From: Hymenobacter frigidus
Lineage (GTDB): Bacteria; Bacteroidota; Bacteroidia; Cytophagales; Hymenobacteraceae
Direction of reading: 5' to 3'
NCBI RefSeq assembly: GCF_014640435.1
Contig: NZ_BMGY01000006.1
Location: 62,001 to 126,000 of the forward strand
Length of the DNA stretch: 64,000 nucleotides
The notes under the pieces are model-generated. The model did not search any database. It was not told the DNA's origin and saw only the letters and a list, made by a program, of their open reading frames with translations. Position 1 is the stretch's first letter. Each line of letters opens with the position of its first letter. Below are positions 40,689-50,909 of this stretch, piece by piece. A program made the position numbers and the translations under genes.

Positions 40689-41522
40689 ATGGCCGCCAAC
40701 ATGCTCCGTCCCACCGACACACCGCGCCGGGCCAATGTGCCCCGCCCGGTAGCCGCGCCCGACCCGGAGCCGCTACCCGCGGCCCCGGTGGCCGACTACA
40801 CGGCCCCCGTCGAGTTGCCGCCTGCCGCTGAGCGCGAGCGCGTGCCTCCAATTGAAAAGCGGGCCCGCAAACCAGCGCCGGAGGCCGCTCCCAGAACTAC
40901 TTGGAGCCTGTTCTCATTGCTGGACCGGGTTACGAGCGTGGATGGACTGTTTCGGGAGGGGCTGCCAGTGCGTTTTCTGCCGCACCTGCTCTTTGTGATG
41001 GTGCTGACCCTGCTTTACATCGGCAATACTCACTACGGTAACCGCATGAACCGCAGTATTCAGCGCCTCAAGCAGGAAACTGAAGACCTGCGCGCCGACT
41101 ACACGACCCTGAAATCAGACTACATGGAGGCCAGCAAGCAGAGCGAAGTCGCTCGGAAAGTAGCGGCCTTTGGGCTGGTTGAAAGTTCGTCGCCACCCTT
41201 CCGCATTACGGTCCCCGCTGGCCACCTCGACGCGGCCGAACTGGAACTGATGCCCGTGCTTACCGCCGATACGCTAGCCGCCCGCGCCGACCGAGATTCG
41301 GCCGTTGCGTTGCGCAATGACATGCTGGCGGGCCGCCGCCGGGTGCCAATGAGCGACGATGCCGCCGATGCTGGGCCCGAAATTATTGCCCCGCCGCAAG
41401 CGCTAAGTGGGGACTCAGCTGTAGAGCCAGTGCGTACTGCACCCGCCCGCCGCGCCACGTCTTCTGCTGTCCGCAAAAAATCTGCGCCGGCGAAAGGAAG
41501 TAAGGTCAACAATAGAAATTAG
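40689..41522 (+). CDS. FtsL-like division protein
   Basis: 277 residues from the ATG at 40689. Pro/Ala/Glu-rich cytoplasmic part to ~95, one membrane helix (~112-130; FLPHLLFVMVLTLLYIGNTH), then a coiled coil (NRMNRSIQRLKQETEDLRAD). Position between rsmH and ftsI and this layout fit the FtsL-like proteins of Bacteroidetes, which link FtsQ and FtsI at the division site. The C-terminal ~90 residues are low-complexity Ala/Arg/Ser and longer than in E. coli FtsL (121 residues). Called by context and topology, not by clear sequence motifs. Confidence 0.8.
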   Translation: MAANMLRPTDTPRRANVPRPVAAPDPEPLPAAPVADYTAPVELPPAAERERVPPIEKRARKPAPEAAPRTTWSLFSLLDRVTSVDGLFREGLPVRFLPHLLFVMVLTLLYIGNTHYGNRMNRSIQRLKQETEDLRADYTTLKSDYMEASKQSEVARKVAAFGLVESSSPPFRITVPAGHLDAAELELMPVLTADTLAARADRDSAVALRNDMLAGRRRVPMSDDAADAGPEIIAPPQALSGDSAVEPVRTAPARRATSSAVRKKSAPAKGSKVNNRN

Positions 41523-41588
41523 GTACAAAAAAGCACAAGCACGCATAAGCAAGATGCGTCAGTAAGATAAGTAGTTAGGCAAAACCCG

Positions 41589-44066
41589 ATGAAAGGCAGC
41601 GTAAAAAAGTCGATAGTAACGCGGGTGCGGCTGGCCTTTTTGGGGGTGGCCGTGTTTTCGTGCGCTATATTTTGGAAGGCCTCCAAGATTCAGTTTCAGG
41701 AAGGCAGCAAGTGGCGTGCTCTGGAGCAGGAGCGCCGCATTAGCTACCAGCCGGTTCCCGCCACGCGAGGCAATATATACTCTGATAACGAGAGTATTAT
41801 GGCCACGTCGCTGCCATTTTACCGCGTGGCCTGGGACCCGGGCGTGGTGGAGGAAACCGTGTTCGACAGCGGAGTGGACTCGCTGGCCTGGCACCTCTCG
41901 CACTTTTTTGGTGACCGCAGCGTGCAGGAATACCGCCGCCGGTTAGTGAATGCCCGGCGGGCTAAGGAGCCTTCCATCCGCTACATCCGTCTCAACTCCC
42001 GCCAAATCAACTTTCAGGAAAAGAAGATGATGGCTACCTGGCCGGTGTTTCGGGCCAGGCGCAACCGGGGCGGGGCCATTTTTGAAAAGGTCGATAAGCG
42101 CTTTCGGCCCTTCGGTGGCCTGGCGCAGCGCACCATCGGCTTTGTGAACGAGGACAAGCACGGCGCGGGCCTGGAATACACCTTTGAGCAAAGTCTGGCC
42201 GGTAAGGCCGGAGAGGCGCTGTTTGAGCGCGTGCCCGGCGGCGTGAAGCCCGTGTACGACGGCACCGAAACCAAGCCCCTACCAGGCTACGACATAAAGA
42301 CGACCCTGGATATTAATCTGCAGGACGTGGCCGAAAACGCGCTCTACAAGTCGCTGGTCGATAATAACGCCCAGTACGGCTGCGTGATTCTGATGGAAGT
42401 GGCGACTGGCGAAATCAAGGCCGTGGCCAACCTGGGTAAGGCCTCGGATAACACCTATAAGGAAGACTACAACTACGCCTTTGCCGACCAGGGCCGGACG
42501 GAGCCGGGCTCCACCTTTAAGCTGGCCTCGATGATGGCGCTGTTTGAAGCCCGGCCGGAGCTGACGCTGGACGACATGGTGGATACCGGCAATGGCCGCA
42601 TGTACGTGGGCGGGGCCGTGAAGTCGGATTCGCACGGCTACGGCCGCATCACGGTGCAACAGGTGTTTGAGAAGTCGAGCAATATTGGGGTAGCCAAGCT
42701 GGTGGACAAGTATTTCTCGGGCAACCCAACCGAATACACCGACCAGCTCAAGAAATTCGGCCTCGATAAGCCCCTGGGTTTCCAGATGGCCGGCGAGGCG
42801 CGGCCCTACGTGAAGGACCCGCGCGACCGCAGCTGGAGCCGCACCTCGCTCACTACCATGAGTATTGGCTACGAGCTGAAGCTGGCCCCGTTGCAAACGC
42901 TGGCGCTGTACAACGCCATTGCCAACGGCGGCGTGAAAGTGCAGCCGCTTATCGTGAAAGAAATCAAGCAGGCCGACCAGGTGCTGCAACGCAACGAAAC
43001 CAAGGTGCTGAATCCCAAAATCTGCTCCGATGCCACGCTGGCCAAGGTGAAGTCGATGATGGAAGGGGTGGTGCTGGAAGGCACGGCCCGCGGTATTCGG
43101 CCCAAGGATTACACCATTGCCGGTAAAACCGGCACAGCCTGGAAGTTCAAGAACGGCCAGTACACCAAGACGTATTCGACCAGCTTCGTGGGGTATTTCC
43201 CGGCGGATAAGCCCAAGTACAGCTGCATAGTAGTGGTCGATTCGCCTCGCAACGGCCGCATTTACGGTGCCGACGTGGCCGCGCCGGTGTTTCGGGAAGT
43301 GGCCGATAAGTGCATGGCCCGCGACCTGCTGAGCCAGCGCCCGCTGCTGGCCAAGGCCCGCCTGAACAAGAGCCACGTGCCACTGGTGCGCGCCGGCATG
43401 CAGGACGAGCTGGCCTTGGTGTGCCAGAAGCTGGGCCTGGTCGGCAACACCCAGGCTACCGGGGGCGAGGAATGGGTGCGCGCTGCTTCCGACACCGCGT
43501 TTCATGCCCGCACGGTGGCGCTGGTGGTGAATCCCGTGCGGCCGGGCCGGGTACCGCAGGTGCGCGGGCTGTCGTTGCGCGATGCCTTGTATCTGCTTGA
43601 AAACCGGGGTTTGCACGTGCGCGCCATTGGCACGGGCCGCGTGCGCGAGCAGTCGTTGCCCGTGGGCCTGCCCATTAAGCGCGGCGGGCTCATCACCCTC
43701 ACGCTGGAAGAAACCGGCCCGCGCCTGGCCGCACCCACCGCCTTGCCCGAGCCCGAACACACGGATTTGGCCGAAAACAAGCTGCTGGTGCCGGTGGATA
43801 CGGAGCCCGTCAAAGCCCGCAAGTCGTTTGCGGCCGGCGAGAAAGCCCATGTGCAGCCAGCGGTAGCCGAACGCTCGGCCGGCGTGAAGCCGAATGCCAA
43901 AGCCAGCAAGCCCCCGACCAGGCCCGCCGCTGCTCCAGCGCTTGCCAGGCCGGCGGCAACCAGTGCTACCAAAGCGGCTGGTAAAGCGAAAGCCCCCCGC
44001 CAAACCGTTTCGGGTAAGAACCCCACAAAGCCCGCCCCGGCTAAGCCTACCATTCGCCGCGCCTGA
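41589..44066 (+). CDS. ftsI: Peptidoglycan transpeptidase FtsI (PBP) with PASTA domain
   Basis: 825 residues. N-terminal membrane anchor (~11-30), dimerisation part, then the transpeptidase with S308-TF-K311 (active-site Ser), S363-S-N365 and K513-T-G515. A single PASTA domain lies near 650-715 (VPQVRGLSLRDALYLLENRG). The last ~100 residues are Pro/Ala/Lys-rich and probably extend into the periplasm as a basic tail. It cross-links septal peptidoglycan. Start ATG at 41589, 66 bp after the FtsL-like gene. Confidence 0.95.
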   Translation: MKGSVKKSIVTRVRLAFLGVAVFSCAIFWKASKIQFQEGSKWRALEQERRISYQPVPATRGNIYSDNESIMATSLPFYRVAWDPGVVEETVFDSGVDSLAWHLSHFFGDRSVQEYRRRLVNARRAKEPSIRYIRLNSRQINFQEKKMMATWPVFRARRNRGGAIFEKVDKRFRPFGGLAQRTIGFVNEDKHGAGLEYTFEQSLAGKAGEALFERVPGGVKPVYDGTETKPLPGYDIKTTLDINLQDVAENALYKSLVDNNAQYGCVILMEVATGEIKAVANLGKASDNTYKEDYNYAFADQGRTEPGSTFKLASMMALFEARPELTLDDMVDTGNGRMYVGGAVKSDSHGYGRITVQQVFEKSSNIGVAKLVDKYFSGNPTEYTDQLKKFGLDKPLGFQMAGEARPYVKDPRDRSWSRTSLTTMSIGYELKLAPLQTLALYNAIANGGVKVQPLIVKEIKQADQVLQRNETKVLNPKICSDATLAKVKSMMEGVVLEGTARGIRPKDYTIAGKTGTAWKFKNGQYTKTYSTSFVGYFPADKPKYSCIVVVDSPRNGRIYGADVAAPVFREVADKCMARDLLSQRPLLAKARLNKSHVPLVRAGMQDELALVCQKLGLVGNTQATGGEEWVRAASDTAFHARTVALVVNPVRPGRVPQVRGLSLRDALYLLENRGLHVRAIGTGRVREQSLPVGLPIKRGGLITLTLEETGPRLAAPTALPEPEHTDLAENKLLVPVDTEPVKARKSFAAGEKAHVQPAVAERSAGVKPNAKASKPPTRPAAAPALARPAATSATKAAGKAKAPRQTVSGKNPTKPAPAKPTIRRA

Positions 44067-44083
44067 AATAGTTAAAAGCAGCA

Positions 44084-44135
44084 GTTAAAAGTTGGGAAAG
44101 CAAAATGCCTCAACTCATAATTCATAACTTTTAAC
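44084..44135. repeat. AT-rich inverted repeat between ftsI and murE
   Basis: GTTAAAAGTT (44084-44093) pairs with AACTTTTAAC (44126-44135). Similar AT-rich palindromes sit before murC (50803-50903) and ftsZ (54806-54888). Confidence 0.6.
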
Positions 44136-44149
44136 TCACAACTGTTTAC

Positions 44150-45622
44150 ATGATTTCCCTGCCGCTCTTTTCCCTGCTCACCGACGTTGCCGTGCTGGCT
44201 CAGCACGGTCCGGCCGATGTGCTTATCACCGGTCTCACGCTCGACTCGCGCGAGGCGGGGCCAGGCATTGCCTTCGGCGCCCTGCGCGGCACGGCCACCG
44301 ATGGCCACAAGTTCATCGAAATAGCAGTAGGGCAGGGGCTGGCGGCCGTGATTTGTGAAGAGCTACCCGCTACGCTGAATCCCGCCACGGCTTACGTGCT
44401 GGTGCAGGACAGCGCCGCAGCCCTGGCCCACATGGCCTCGGCGTTTCACGGGCATCCATCGCGGCAGCTGCAGCTCATCGGCATCACGGGTACGAATGGA
44501 AAAACGACCTGCGCGACCCTGCTGCACAAGCTCTTGCGCGAGCTGGGCTACCACGCCGGCCTGCTGAGCACGGTGCAGAACCAGATTGACGAGGAGGTGA
44601 TTCCCAGCACCCACACCACGCCCGACGCCATCCGGCTGAATGCGCTGCTGGCGCGCATGGTAGCCGCCGGCTGCACCCACGCCTGCATGGAAGTGAGCAG
44701 CCACGCCGTGGCCCAGCACCGCGTCACGGGCTTGCGCTTCGTGGGGGGTGTGTTCACCAACCTCACCCACGACCACCTCGATTACCACGGTACGTTCGAT
44801 AATTACCTGAAAGCCAAAAAAGGCTTTTTCGACGCGCTGCCCAAAACCGCTTTCGCCCTGACTAATGCCGATGACAAGCGCGGCTCGGTGATGCTGCAAA
44901 ATACCGCCGCTCGCCGCGAAACCTACTCGCTGCGCGGGGCGGCCACTTTCCGGGCCCGCCTCATTGCCAACGAAGTGCACGGCCTGCACCTCGAAATCGA
45001 CGGCCGCGAAATCCTGTTCCGCCTCATCGGCGTATTCAACGCCTACAACCTGCTGGCCGTGTACGGCGCGGCCGTGCTGCTGGGCGAAGACCCCACGGAG
45101 GTGCTCACCATCCTCTCGGGCCTGACCACCGCGCCCGGTCGGTTCGAGCCCGTGGTATCGGCCACCCAACGCGTGACGGGCATCATCGACTACGCCCACA
45201 CGCCCGACGCGCTGGAGAACGTGCTGCAAACGCTGCACGAAATCCGCCAGCCCAGCCAGCAGATTATTACAGTGGTGGGCTGCGGCGGCAACCGCGACGC
45301 GGCCAAGCGCCCCATCATGGCCAACCTAGCCGCTCGCCTCTCCGACAAAGTTATTCTCACCGCCGACAATCCGCGTTTTGAGGACCCCAACGAGATTCTG
45401 GCCCAGATGCAGGCCGGCGTGACGGTGCCCGACGCGACCAAGGTGCGCACCGTCCCCGACCGCCGCGAAGCCATCCGGGCCGCCGTGGCGCTGGCTGGCC
45501 CCGACGATATTGTGCTGGTAGCGGGCAAAGGCCACGAAAATTATCAGGAAATTCGCGGTGTGAAAGCTCCGTTTGACGACAAGCTGGTGCTGACCGAGAT
45601 TTTTTTAGAATTGAATAAGTAA
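44150..45622 (+). CDS. murE: UDP-MurNAc-L-Ala-D-Glu ligase MurE (meso-DAP type)
   Basis: 490 residues. Mur-ligase ATP loop GITGTNGKTTCATLL, middle-domain HTTPDAIRLNALLARMV and C-terminal VGCGGNRDAAKRPIMANLAA. The DNPR sequence (LTADNPRFEDPNEI) selects meso-diaminopimelate as the added amino acid. Length is normal for MurE. A short palindrome and 51 bp separate it from mraY. Confidence 0.95.
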   Translation: MISLPLFSLLTDVAVLAQHGPADVLITGLTLDSREAGPGIAFGALRGTATDGHKFIEIAVGQGLAAVICEELPATLNPATAYVLVQDSAAALAHMASAFHGHPSRQLQLIGITGTNGKTTCATLLHKLLRELGYHAGLLSTVQNQIDEEVIPSTHTTPDAIRLNALLARMVAAGCTHACMEVSSHAVAQHRVTGLRFVGGVFTNLTHDHLDYHGTFDNYLKAKKGFFDALPKTAFALTNADDKRGSVMLQNTAARRETYSLRGAATFRARLIANEVHGLHLEIDGREILFRLIGVFNAYNLLAVYGAAVLLGEDPTEVLTILSGLTTAPGRFEPVVSATQRVTGIIDYAHTPDALENVLQTLHEIRQPSQQIITVVGCGGNRDAAKRPIMANLAARLSDKVILTADNPRFEDPNEILAQMQAGVTVPDATKVRTVPDRREAIRAAVALAGPDDIVLVAGKGHENYQEIRGVKAPFDDKLVLTEIFLELNK

Positions 45623-45624
45623 TC

Positions 45625-45663
45625 AGAACGTCATGCTTCGGCAAGCTCAGCATGACGTTCTTT
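45625..45663. repeat. Short palindrome between murE and mraY
   Basis: AGAACGTCATGCT / AGCATGACGTTCT arms around a short loop. It looks like a family-2 palindrome reduced to its ends. Confidence 0.7.
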
Positions 45664-45673
45664 AAGTGTCCGA

Positions 45674-46894
45674 ATGCTTTATTACCTCTTCCGTTACCTC
45701 AACGAACACTACCACCTGCCGGGGGCGGGCGTGTTTCAGTACACCACGTTCCGGGCCGGGCTGGCGGTGGTCATTTCCTTGCTTATCGCCCTGCTGTTTG
45801 GCGGCCGCCTCATTCGGGTGCTGCAACGGAAGCAGGCGGGTGAAACCATCCGCGACCTCGGCCTGCAGGGCCAAAGTGAAAAGAAGGGCACCCCGACCAT
45901 GGGCGGCCTCATCATCATCATGGCCATTCTGGTGCCCGTTATCCTGCTCTGCCGGCTCCGCAATATCTACATCATCCTCATGATTTTGAGCACGGTATGG
46001 CTCGGGTTGATTGGCTTCCTGGACGACTATATCAAGGTGTTTCGCAAGAACAAGGAAGGACTGAGCGGTCGGTTCAAGGTGCTGGGCCAGGTGGGTTTGG
46101 GCATCACGGTGGGCTGGGTGCTGTTTTACAGCAACGAAATCACGGTGCGAGAGTACCTGCTGCCTAATGGCCAGTATTCGGCCATTGAGGCCAGCAAGGT
46201 TTTCAAAGACGTGCATCTGATGATTACTACCGTGCCGTTTATGAAGAACAACGAGCTGAACTACGGCGACTTATTCGCTACGGCGGGCACGTTTTTCAAC
46301 GGCCTGTACGGCTTCCTGTACATTCCCATCGTTATCTTTTTGATTACGGCCATCAGCAACGGGGCCAATCTGACCGATGGCCTCGACGGCCTGGCGGCGG
46401 GCACGTCGGCCATCATCGGCATCACGCTGGCCATCTTTGCGTTCGTGAGCGGCAATGCCCTGCTGGCCGATTATCTGGACGTCATGTTCATCCCGGATTC
46501 CGGCGAGCTGCTTATTTTCTGTACTGCGTTCGTGGGAGCCTGCATCGGCTTTTTGTGGTACAACAGCTACCCGGCGCAGGTTTTCATGGGCGACACCGGT
46601 TCGCTGACCTTGGGTGGCATCATCACGGTGCTGGCCCTGGTGGTGCGTAAGGAGCTGCTGATTCCGATTCTGTGCGGAGTGTTTATCATTGAGAATCTGT
46701 CAGTTATTGTGCAGGTGAGCTATTTTAAGTACACCCGGCGCAAGTACGGCGAGGGCCGCCGTCTGCTGCGCATGTCGCCGCTGCACCATCATTACCAAAA
46801 GCTAGGCTACCACGAATCCAAAATCGTGTCGCGCTTCTGGATTGTCGGCATCATGCTGGCCGTCATTACCCTGGTTACCCTAAAATTGCGCTAA
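45674..46894 (+). CDS. mraY: Phospho-MurNAc-pentapeptide transferase MraY
   Basis: 406 residues, about ten membrane helices. Motifs [36 protein letters not shown] with the DD pair, [18 protein letters not shown] and the HHH-type [19 protein letters not shown] are diagnostic. It links phospho-MurNAc-pentapeptide to undecaprenyl phosphate, giving lipid I. murD follows after a palindrome. Confidence 0.95.
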   Translation: MLYYLFRYLNEHYHLPGAGVFQYTTFRAGLAVVISLLIALLFGGRLIRVLQRKQAGETIRDLGLQGQSEKKGTPTMGGLIIIMAILVPVILLCRLRNIYIILMILSTVWLGLIGFLDDYIKVFRKNKEGLSGRFKVLGQVGLGITVGWVLFYSNEITVREYLLPNGQYSAIEASKVFKDVHLMITTVPFMKNNELNYGDLFATAGTFFNGLYGFLYIPIVIFLITAISNGANLTDGLDGLAAGTSAIIGITLAIFAFVSGNALLADYLDVMFIPDSGELLIFCTAFVGACIGFLWYNSYPAQVFMGDTGSLTLGGIITVLALVVRKELLIPILCGVFIIENLSVIVQVSYFKYTRRKYGEGRRLLRMSPLHHHYQKLGYHESKIVSRFWIVGIMLAVITLVTLKLR

Positions 46895-46897
46895 CGT

Positions 46898-46989
46898 ATT
46901 TCCCGCAGAGGGCGCAGAAGTTTTCGCAGAGGACGCTGAGACGTTCTTCTGCGTATTCTGCGAAAACTTCTGCGCCCTCTGCGGGAAAT
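46898..46989. repeat. Palindrome, CCGCAGAGGGCGCAGA family
   Basis: 33-base arms (46898-46930 and 46957-46989) pair perfectly: ATTTCCCGCAGAGGGCGCAG… and its complement. The element fills almost the whole mraY-murD gap. Confidence 0.9.
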
Positions 46990-47003
46990 CTTGTCGACTC
47001 ATT

Positions 47004-48380
47004 ATGAACATCATTATCCTCGGAGCGGCCGAAAGCGGCGTGGGCGCGGCCCTGTTGGCGCAGGCTAAGGGCCACGCCGTGTTCGTGTCCGACCGCGGCG
47101 TCATTCAGCCCGCCTACAAGGCCCAACTCGCTCAGGCCGGTATCGAATTCGAAGAAAACCAGCACACGCTGGAGCGCATTCTGCAGGCCGAGGAAGTTAT
47201 CAAAAGCCCTGGCATTCCCGAAAAAGCGCCAGTAATCCAGGCGCTGCGCGAGAAGAACATTCCAATAATCTCCGAGATTGAGTTTGCCGGCCGCTATACC
47301 AAGGCCAAGTGCATCTGCATTACGGGCACCAACGGCAAAACCACCACCACGCTGCTTATTCACCACCTGCTGAAAAGCGCCGGACTCAAAGTGGGCCTGG
47401 CCGGCAACGTGGGCTTCAGCCTCGCCGAGCAGGTGATTGCCGACAAGCACGACTATTACGTAGTGGAGCTGAGCAGCTTTCAACTCGATGACACTTACGG
47501 TTTTCAGCCGTGGATTGCCATCCTGCTCAACATCACGCCCGACCATCTTGACCGCTACGACTACTCGCTGAAAACCTACGCCCAGGCCAAGCTGCGCATC
47601 ACCCGCAACCTGGCCGACGACGGTGCTTTCATCTACAATGCCGACGATGAGGTGACGAACCGCTATTTCCAGTCGGCTTTCCTCGAAACGCGCCAGCTGC
47701 CGTTCAGTCTGCACCACCGGCACGATGTGCACCTGGCGGGCTACTTCACTGCCGAGCACGTAATGTGCACCAACCTCAGCCCCGGCATCAACGAAGACAG
47801 CGGCCAGGAAGTGAGCACCGCCCACTCGCCGCTCATCGGCCAGCACAACCGCCAGAATACCTTGGCCGCCGTGCTCGCCGCCCGCATGGTCGGCTTGGAA
47901 ACCAAAGAAATTGAAGCCGGTTTGGCCACGTTCGAAAACGCCGACCACCGCCTGCAGGTGGTAGGCGAGCGGGCGGGCGTGCGCTTCATCAACGACAGCA
48001 AGGCCACCAACGTGGAAGCGGCCTGGTACGCGCTCGATGGCATTCAGCAGCCCATTATCTGGATTGCCGGCGGCACCGACAAGGGCAACGACTACGCCAG
48101 CCTGCTCAACCTGGCCGGCCACCGCGTGAAGGCCCTCATTTGCCTCGGCGTCGACAATACCAAGCTCCACGCCGCCTTCGATGCCGTGGTGTCCCACGTG
48201 GAGGAAACCCAAAGCATGACCGACGCCGTGGCCCGTGCCGCCGCCCTGGCCGCGCCGGGCGACGTGGTGCTGCTCTCGCCCTGCTGCGCCAGTTTCGACT
48301 TATTCAAAAACTACGAAGACCGGGGCCGGCAGTTCGCCGCGGCCGTGGAGTCCGTCGTGGCCGGACCAATCGCGGAGTAA
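47004..48380 (+). CDS. murD: UDP-MurNAc-L-Ala:D-Glu ligase MurD
   Basis: 458 residues. N-terminal Rossmann-like domain (IIILGAAESGVGAALLA), ATP loop CITGTNGKTTTTLLIHHLLK, VELSSFQLDDTYGFQP, and C-terminal INDSKATNVEAAWYALDGIQ and LLSPCCASFDLFKNYEDRG. It adds D-glutamate to UDP-MurNAc-L-Ala. ftsW begins 63 bp downstream. Confidence 0.95.
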   Translation: MNIIILGAAESGVGAALLAQAKGHAVFVSDRGVIQPAYKAQLAQAGIEFEENQHTLERILQAEEVIKSPGIPEKAPVIQALREKNIPIISEIEFAGRYTKAKCICITGTNGKTTTTLLIHHLLKSAGLKVGLAGNVGFSLAEQVIADKHDYYVVELSSFQLDDTYGFQPWIAILLNITPDHLDRYDYSLKTYAQAKLRITRNLADDGAFIYNADDEVTNRYFQSAFLETRQLPFSLHHRHDVHLAGYFTAEHVMCTNLSPGINEDSGQEVSTAHSPLIGQHNRQNTLAAVLAARMVGLETKEIEAGLATFENADHRLQVVGERAGVRFINDSKATNVEAAWYALDGIQQPIIWIAGGTDKGNDYASLLNLAGHRVKALICLGVDNTKLHAAFDAVVSHVEETQSMTDAVARAAALAAPGDVVLLSPCCASFDLFKNYEDRGRQFAAAVESVVAGPIAE

Positions 48381-48443
48381 CTCTAATATAAAGTATGCTT
48401 TCGGCAACGTCTTACTCATTCGCTCTCCAAGCTCTGGCAGCCC

Positions 48444-49622
48444 ATGGAACTTATTAAAAACTGGTTGCAGCGCAACCTCAAGGGCGACCCCATTCTGTGG
48501 GCCATCGTGCTGCTGTTTTCCTTCATCAGCATTGCCGTGGTGTATTCGGCCACCGGCACGCTGGCTTACAAGAAGATGAACGGCAACACCGAAGCCTTCC
48601 TCATAAAGCACACCAGCTTGATTCTGCTCGGCCTGTTCTTCATGTGGGCCGCCCACCGCGTCGACTACCGCCACTATTCGCGGCTGTCGCTCTACGCGCT
48701 GCTACTGTCGGTGCCGCTGCTGCTGTTTACTTTCTTTATGGGGGGGGCCGTTAATGAAGCTTCCCGCTGGCTTACCATTCCGGTGATTAACCAGACTTTT
48801 CAACCGTCCGACCTGGCCAAGCTGGCCCTGATTTCGCACCTGGCCAGCATGCTTAGCCGCCGCCAGCAGCACTTGCACGATTTCAAGTCGACGCTGCTGC
48901 CAGTAATGCTTTGGGTCGGAGTTATCTGCGGCCTGATTATTCTGAGTAACGCCTCTACGGCGCTGCTGCTGTTTGCCACCTGCATGTTGCTCATGTTCAT
49001 TGGCCGGGTGCCGCTCAAGCACATGGCCGTGATGGTGGGCATCGGCATCGTGCTGGGTGGAGCGGGCCTGGCGGCCGGCCAGCGCCTGGGCACGGTGATG
49101 TCGCGTGTGACCAGCTTCACCGACAAAACCAAAAAAACTCCGTTTCAGCTGGAGCACAGCTACATCGCCATTGCCACGGGCGGCATCGCGGGCAAGGGCC
49201 CCGGCAAAAGCACCGAGCGCAACATCCTGCCCCACCCGTATTCTGACTTTATCTACGCCATTATCATCGAAGAATACGGCCTGCTGGGCGGGGCCGTGGT
49301 GCTGTTTCTCTACCTCGCCTTTCTCTATCGGGGGCTGAAAACGGTGATGAACAGCTACGGGGCCTTTGGGGGCCTGCTCTCGGCGGGTCTGAGCTTCAGC
49401 CTGGTGCTGCAGGCGCTGGTGAATATGGGCGTGGCGGTGGGCCTGGGGCCCATCACGGGCCTGCCGCTGCCGCTGCTGAGCATGGGCGGTACCTCACTCA
49501 TCTTCACCGGCATCAGCATCGGCATCATCCTGGCGGTGAGCCGCGGCGAGCGCGAAATCCGCCCCATGACCGGCGAGCCCGACGATACAGCCCGTATTCC
49601 CAAGGTATCGGTCAGTTACTAG
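48444..49622 (+). CDS. ftsW: Septal peptidoglycan polymerase FtsW
   Basis: 392 residues, SEDS family, about ten membrane helices. Motifs GGAVNEASRWLTIP, TFQPSDLAKLALISHLASML, PHPYSDFIYAIIIEEYGLLG and GPITGLPLPLLSMGGTSLIF are typical of FtsW/RodA. Next to ftsI in most bacteria in function: FtsW polymerises lipid II and FtsI cross-links it. A short palindrome (49636-49674) lies between it and murG. Confidence 0.95.
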   Translation: MELIKNWLQRNLKGDPILWAIVLLFSFISIAVVYSATGTLAYKKMNGNTEAFLIKHTSLILLGLFFMWAAHRVDYRHYSRLSLYALLLSVPLLLFTFFMGGAVNEASRWLTIPVINQTFQPSDLAKLALISHLASMLSRRQQHLHDFKSTLLPVMLWVGVICGLIILSNASTALLLFATCMLLMFIGRVPLKHMAVMVGIGIVLGGAGLAAGQRLGTVMSRVTSFTDKTKKTPFQLEHSYIAIATGGIAGKGPGKSTERNILPHPYSDFIYAIIIEEYGLLGGAVVLFLYLAFLYRGLKTVMNSYGAFGGLLSAGLSFSLVLQALVNMGVAVGLGPITGLPLPLLSMGGTSLIFTGISIGIILAVSRGEREIRPMTGEPDDTARIPKVSVSY

Positions 49623-49635
49623 TGATGCTACTAAA

Positions 49636-49674
49636 AGAACGGTCATGCTAAGCGCAGCGCAGCATGACCGTTCT
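49636..49674. repeat. Short palindrome between ftsW and murG
   Basis: AGAACGGTCATGCT (49636-49649) pairs perfectly with AGCATGACCGTTCT (49661-49674). It resembles the ends of family-2 palindromes. Confidence 0.75.
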
Positions 49675-49710
49675 AACGCCTTGCTGCCCCTCCCCGCCGT
49701 TCTCCCATCC

Positions 49711-50814
49711 ATGACCAATTCTCCCCTTCGCGTCATCATCTCCGGTGGTGGCACCGGCGGCCACATCTTCCCGGCCGTGGCCATTGCCAACGAGCTGCGC
49801 CGCCGCCAGCCCGACAGTGAAATCCTGTTTGTCGGGGCCAATGGGCGCATGGAGATGACGCGCGTACCCGAAGCGGGCTACAAAATAGTGGGCCTCGACA
49901 TCACCGGCCTGCAGCGCCGCCTCAGCCCGCAGAACCTGTTGTTTCCCTTGCGGGTCATTCGCTCGGTGCGCAAGGCCGGGCGGTTGATTGAGGCGTTTCG
50001 GCCCGATGCCGTGGTCGGCGTGGGAGGCTACGCCTCGGCCCCGGTGCTGCTGGCCGCCACTTCCCGCGCCATTCCTTCGCTCATTCAGGAGCAAAACTCC
50101 TACGCGGGGCTGGTCAACAAGCTGCTGGCCAGGCGCGTCAATAAAATTTGCGTGGCGTACGACGGCATGGAAAAGTTCTTTCCGGCCACTAAAATGGTGC
50201 TCACCGGCAATCCCGTGCGCACCGAAATTGCCAGCGGCGACCGCGCCGAGGCGTTGACGTTCTTCGGCTTGAACCCCGATAAAAAGACCTTGCTTGTGGT
50301 GGGCGGCAGCCTGGGCGCCCGCACCCTCAACCTGGCCACGGCAGCTGCCCTGCCGCGCCTGCGCGAGGCCGGCGTGCAGCTGCTCTGGCAAACCGGTAAG
50401 CTCTATTTTCCTGAAGCTCAGCGCGAAGCCGAAGCCTACCAGTCCGACAATCTCCACGCCCTGGAGTTCATCAAGCGCATGGATTTGGCCTACGCCGCCG
50501 CCGATGTGGTGGTGAGCCGCGCCGGCGCATTGTCCGTGTCGGAACTCTGCCTGACCGGAAAAGCCAGCATCCTGGTGCCCTCGCCCAACGTGGCCGAAGA
50601 CCACCAAACCAAAAATGCCATGGCGCTGGTCAGCAAAGGGGCCGCTGTACTCATCACCGATGAGCACGCCCCCGAGCGCCTCTACGACGAAGCCCTGCGC
50701 CTGCTGGCCGACCCGGTGCGCCAGCAGCACCTGAGTGCCCGCGTGCGGGAGCTGGCCCGGCCCGATGCTACGTCGGCTATCGTGGACGAGCTATTGAAGT
50801 TAATTAAAAATTAA
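49711..50814 (+). CDS. murG: UDP-GlcNAc:lipid I transferase MurG
   Basis: 367 residues from the ATG at 49711; an earlier frame would begin in the palindrome. GT-B fold: VIISGGGTGGHIFPAVAIAN, VGVGGYASAPVLLAA, EQNSYAGLVNKLLARRVNKI, VVGGSLGARTLN, and VVVSRAGALSVSELCLTGKA. It adds GlcNAc to lipid I, giving lipid II, at the inner face of the membrane. The gene end overlaps the AT-rich inverted repeat 50803-50903. Confidence 0.95.
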   Translation: MTNSPLRVIISGGGTGGHIFPAVAIANELRRRQPDSEILFVGANGRMEMTRVPEAGYKIVGLDITGLQRRLSPQNLLFPLRVIRSVRKAGRLIEAFRPDAVVGVGGYASAPVLLAATSRAIPSLIQEQNSYAGLVNKLLARRVNKICVAYDGMEKFFPATKMVLTGNPVRTEIASGDRAEALTFFGLNPDKKTLLVVGGSLGARTLNLATAAALPRLREAGVQLLWQTGKLYFPEAQREAEAYQSDNLHALEFIKRMDLAYAAADVVVSRAGALSVSELCLTGKASILVPSPNVAEDHQTKNAMALVSKGAAVLITDEHAPERLYDEALRLLADPVRQQHLSARVRELARPDATSAIVDELLKLIKN

Positions 50815-50903
50815 AAATTATGAATCAAAAATGTGGCGCAGAAGATAGACTCATCGGCACCGCATTGACTCACTTTTAATTTTTAATTCATGATTTTTAA
50901 TTC
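50803..50903. repeat. AT-rich inverted repeat between murG and murC
   Basis: AATTAAAAATTAAAAATTATGAATC… pairs imperfectly with …TTTTAATTTTTAATTCATGATTTTTAATTC at its right end. It begins over the last codons of murG and ends 6 bp before the murC TTG start. Confidence 0.6.
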
Positions 50904-50909
50904 AACGCA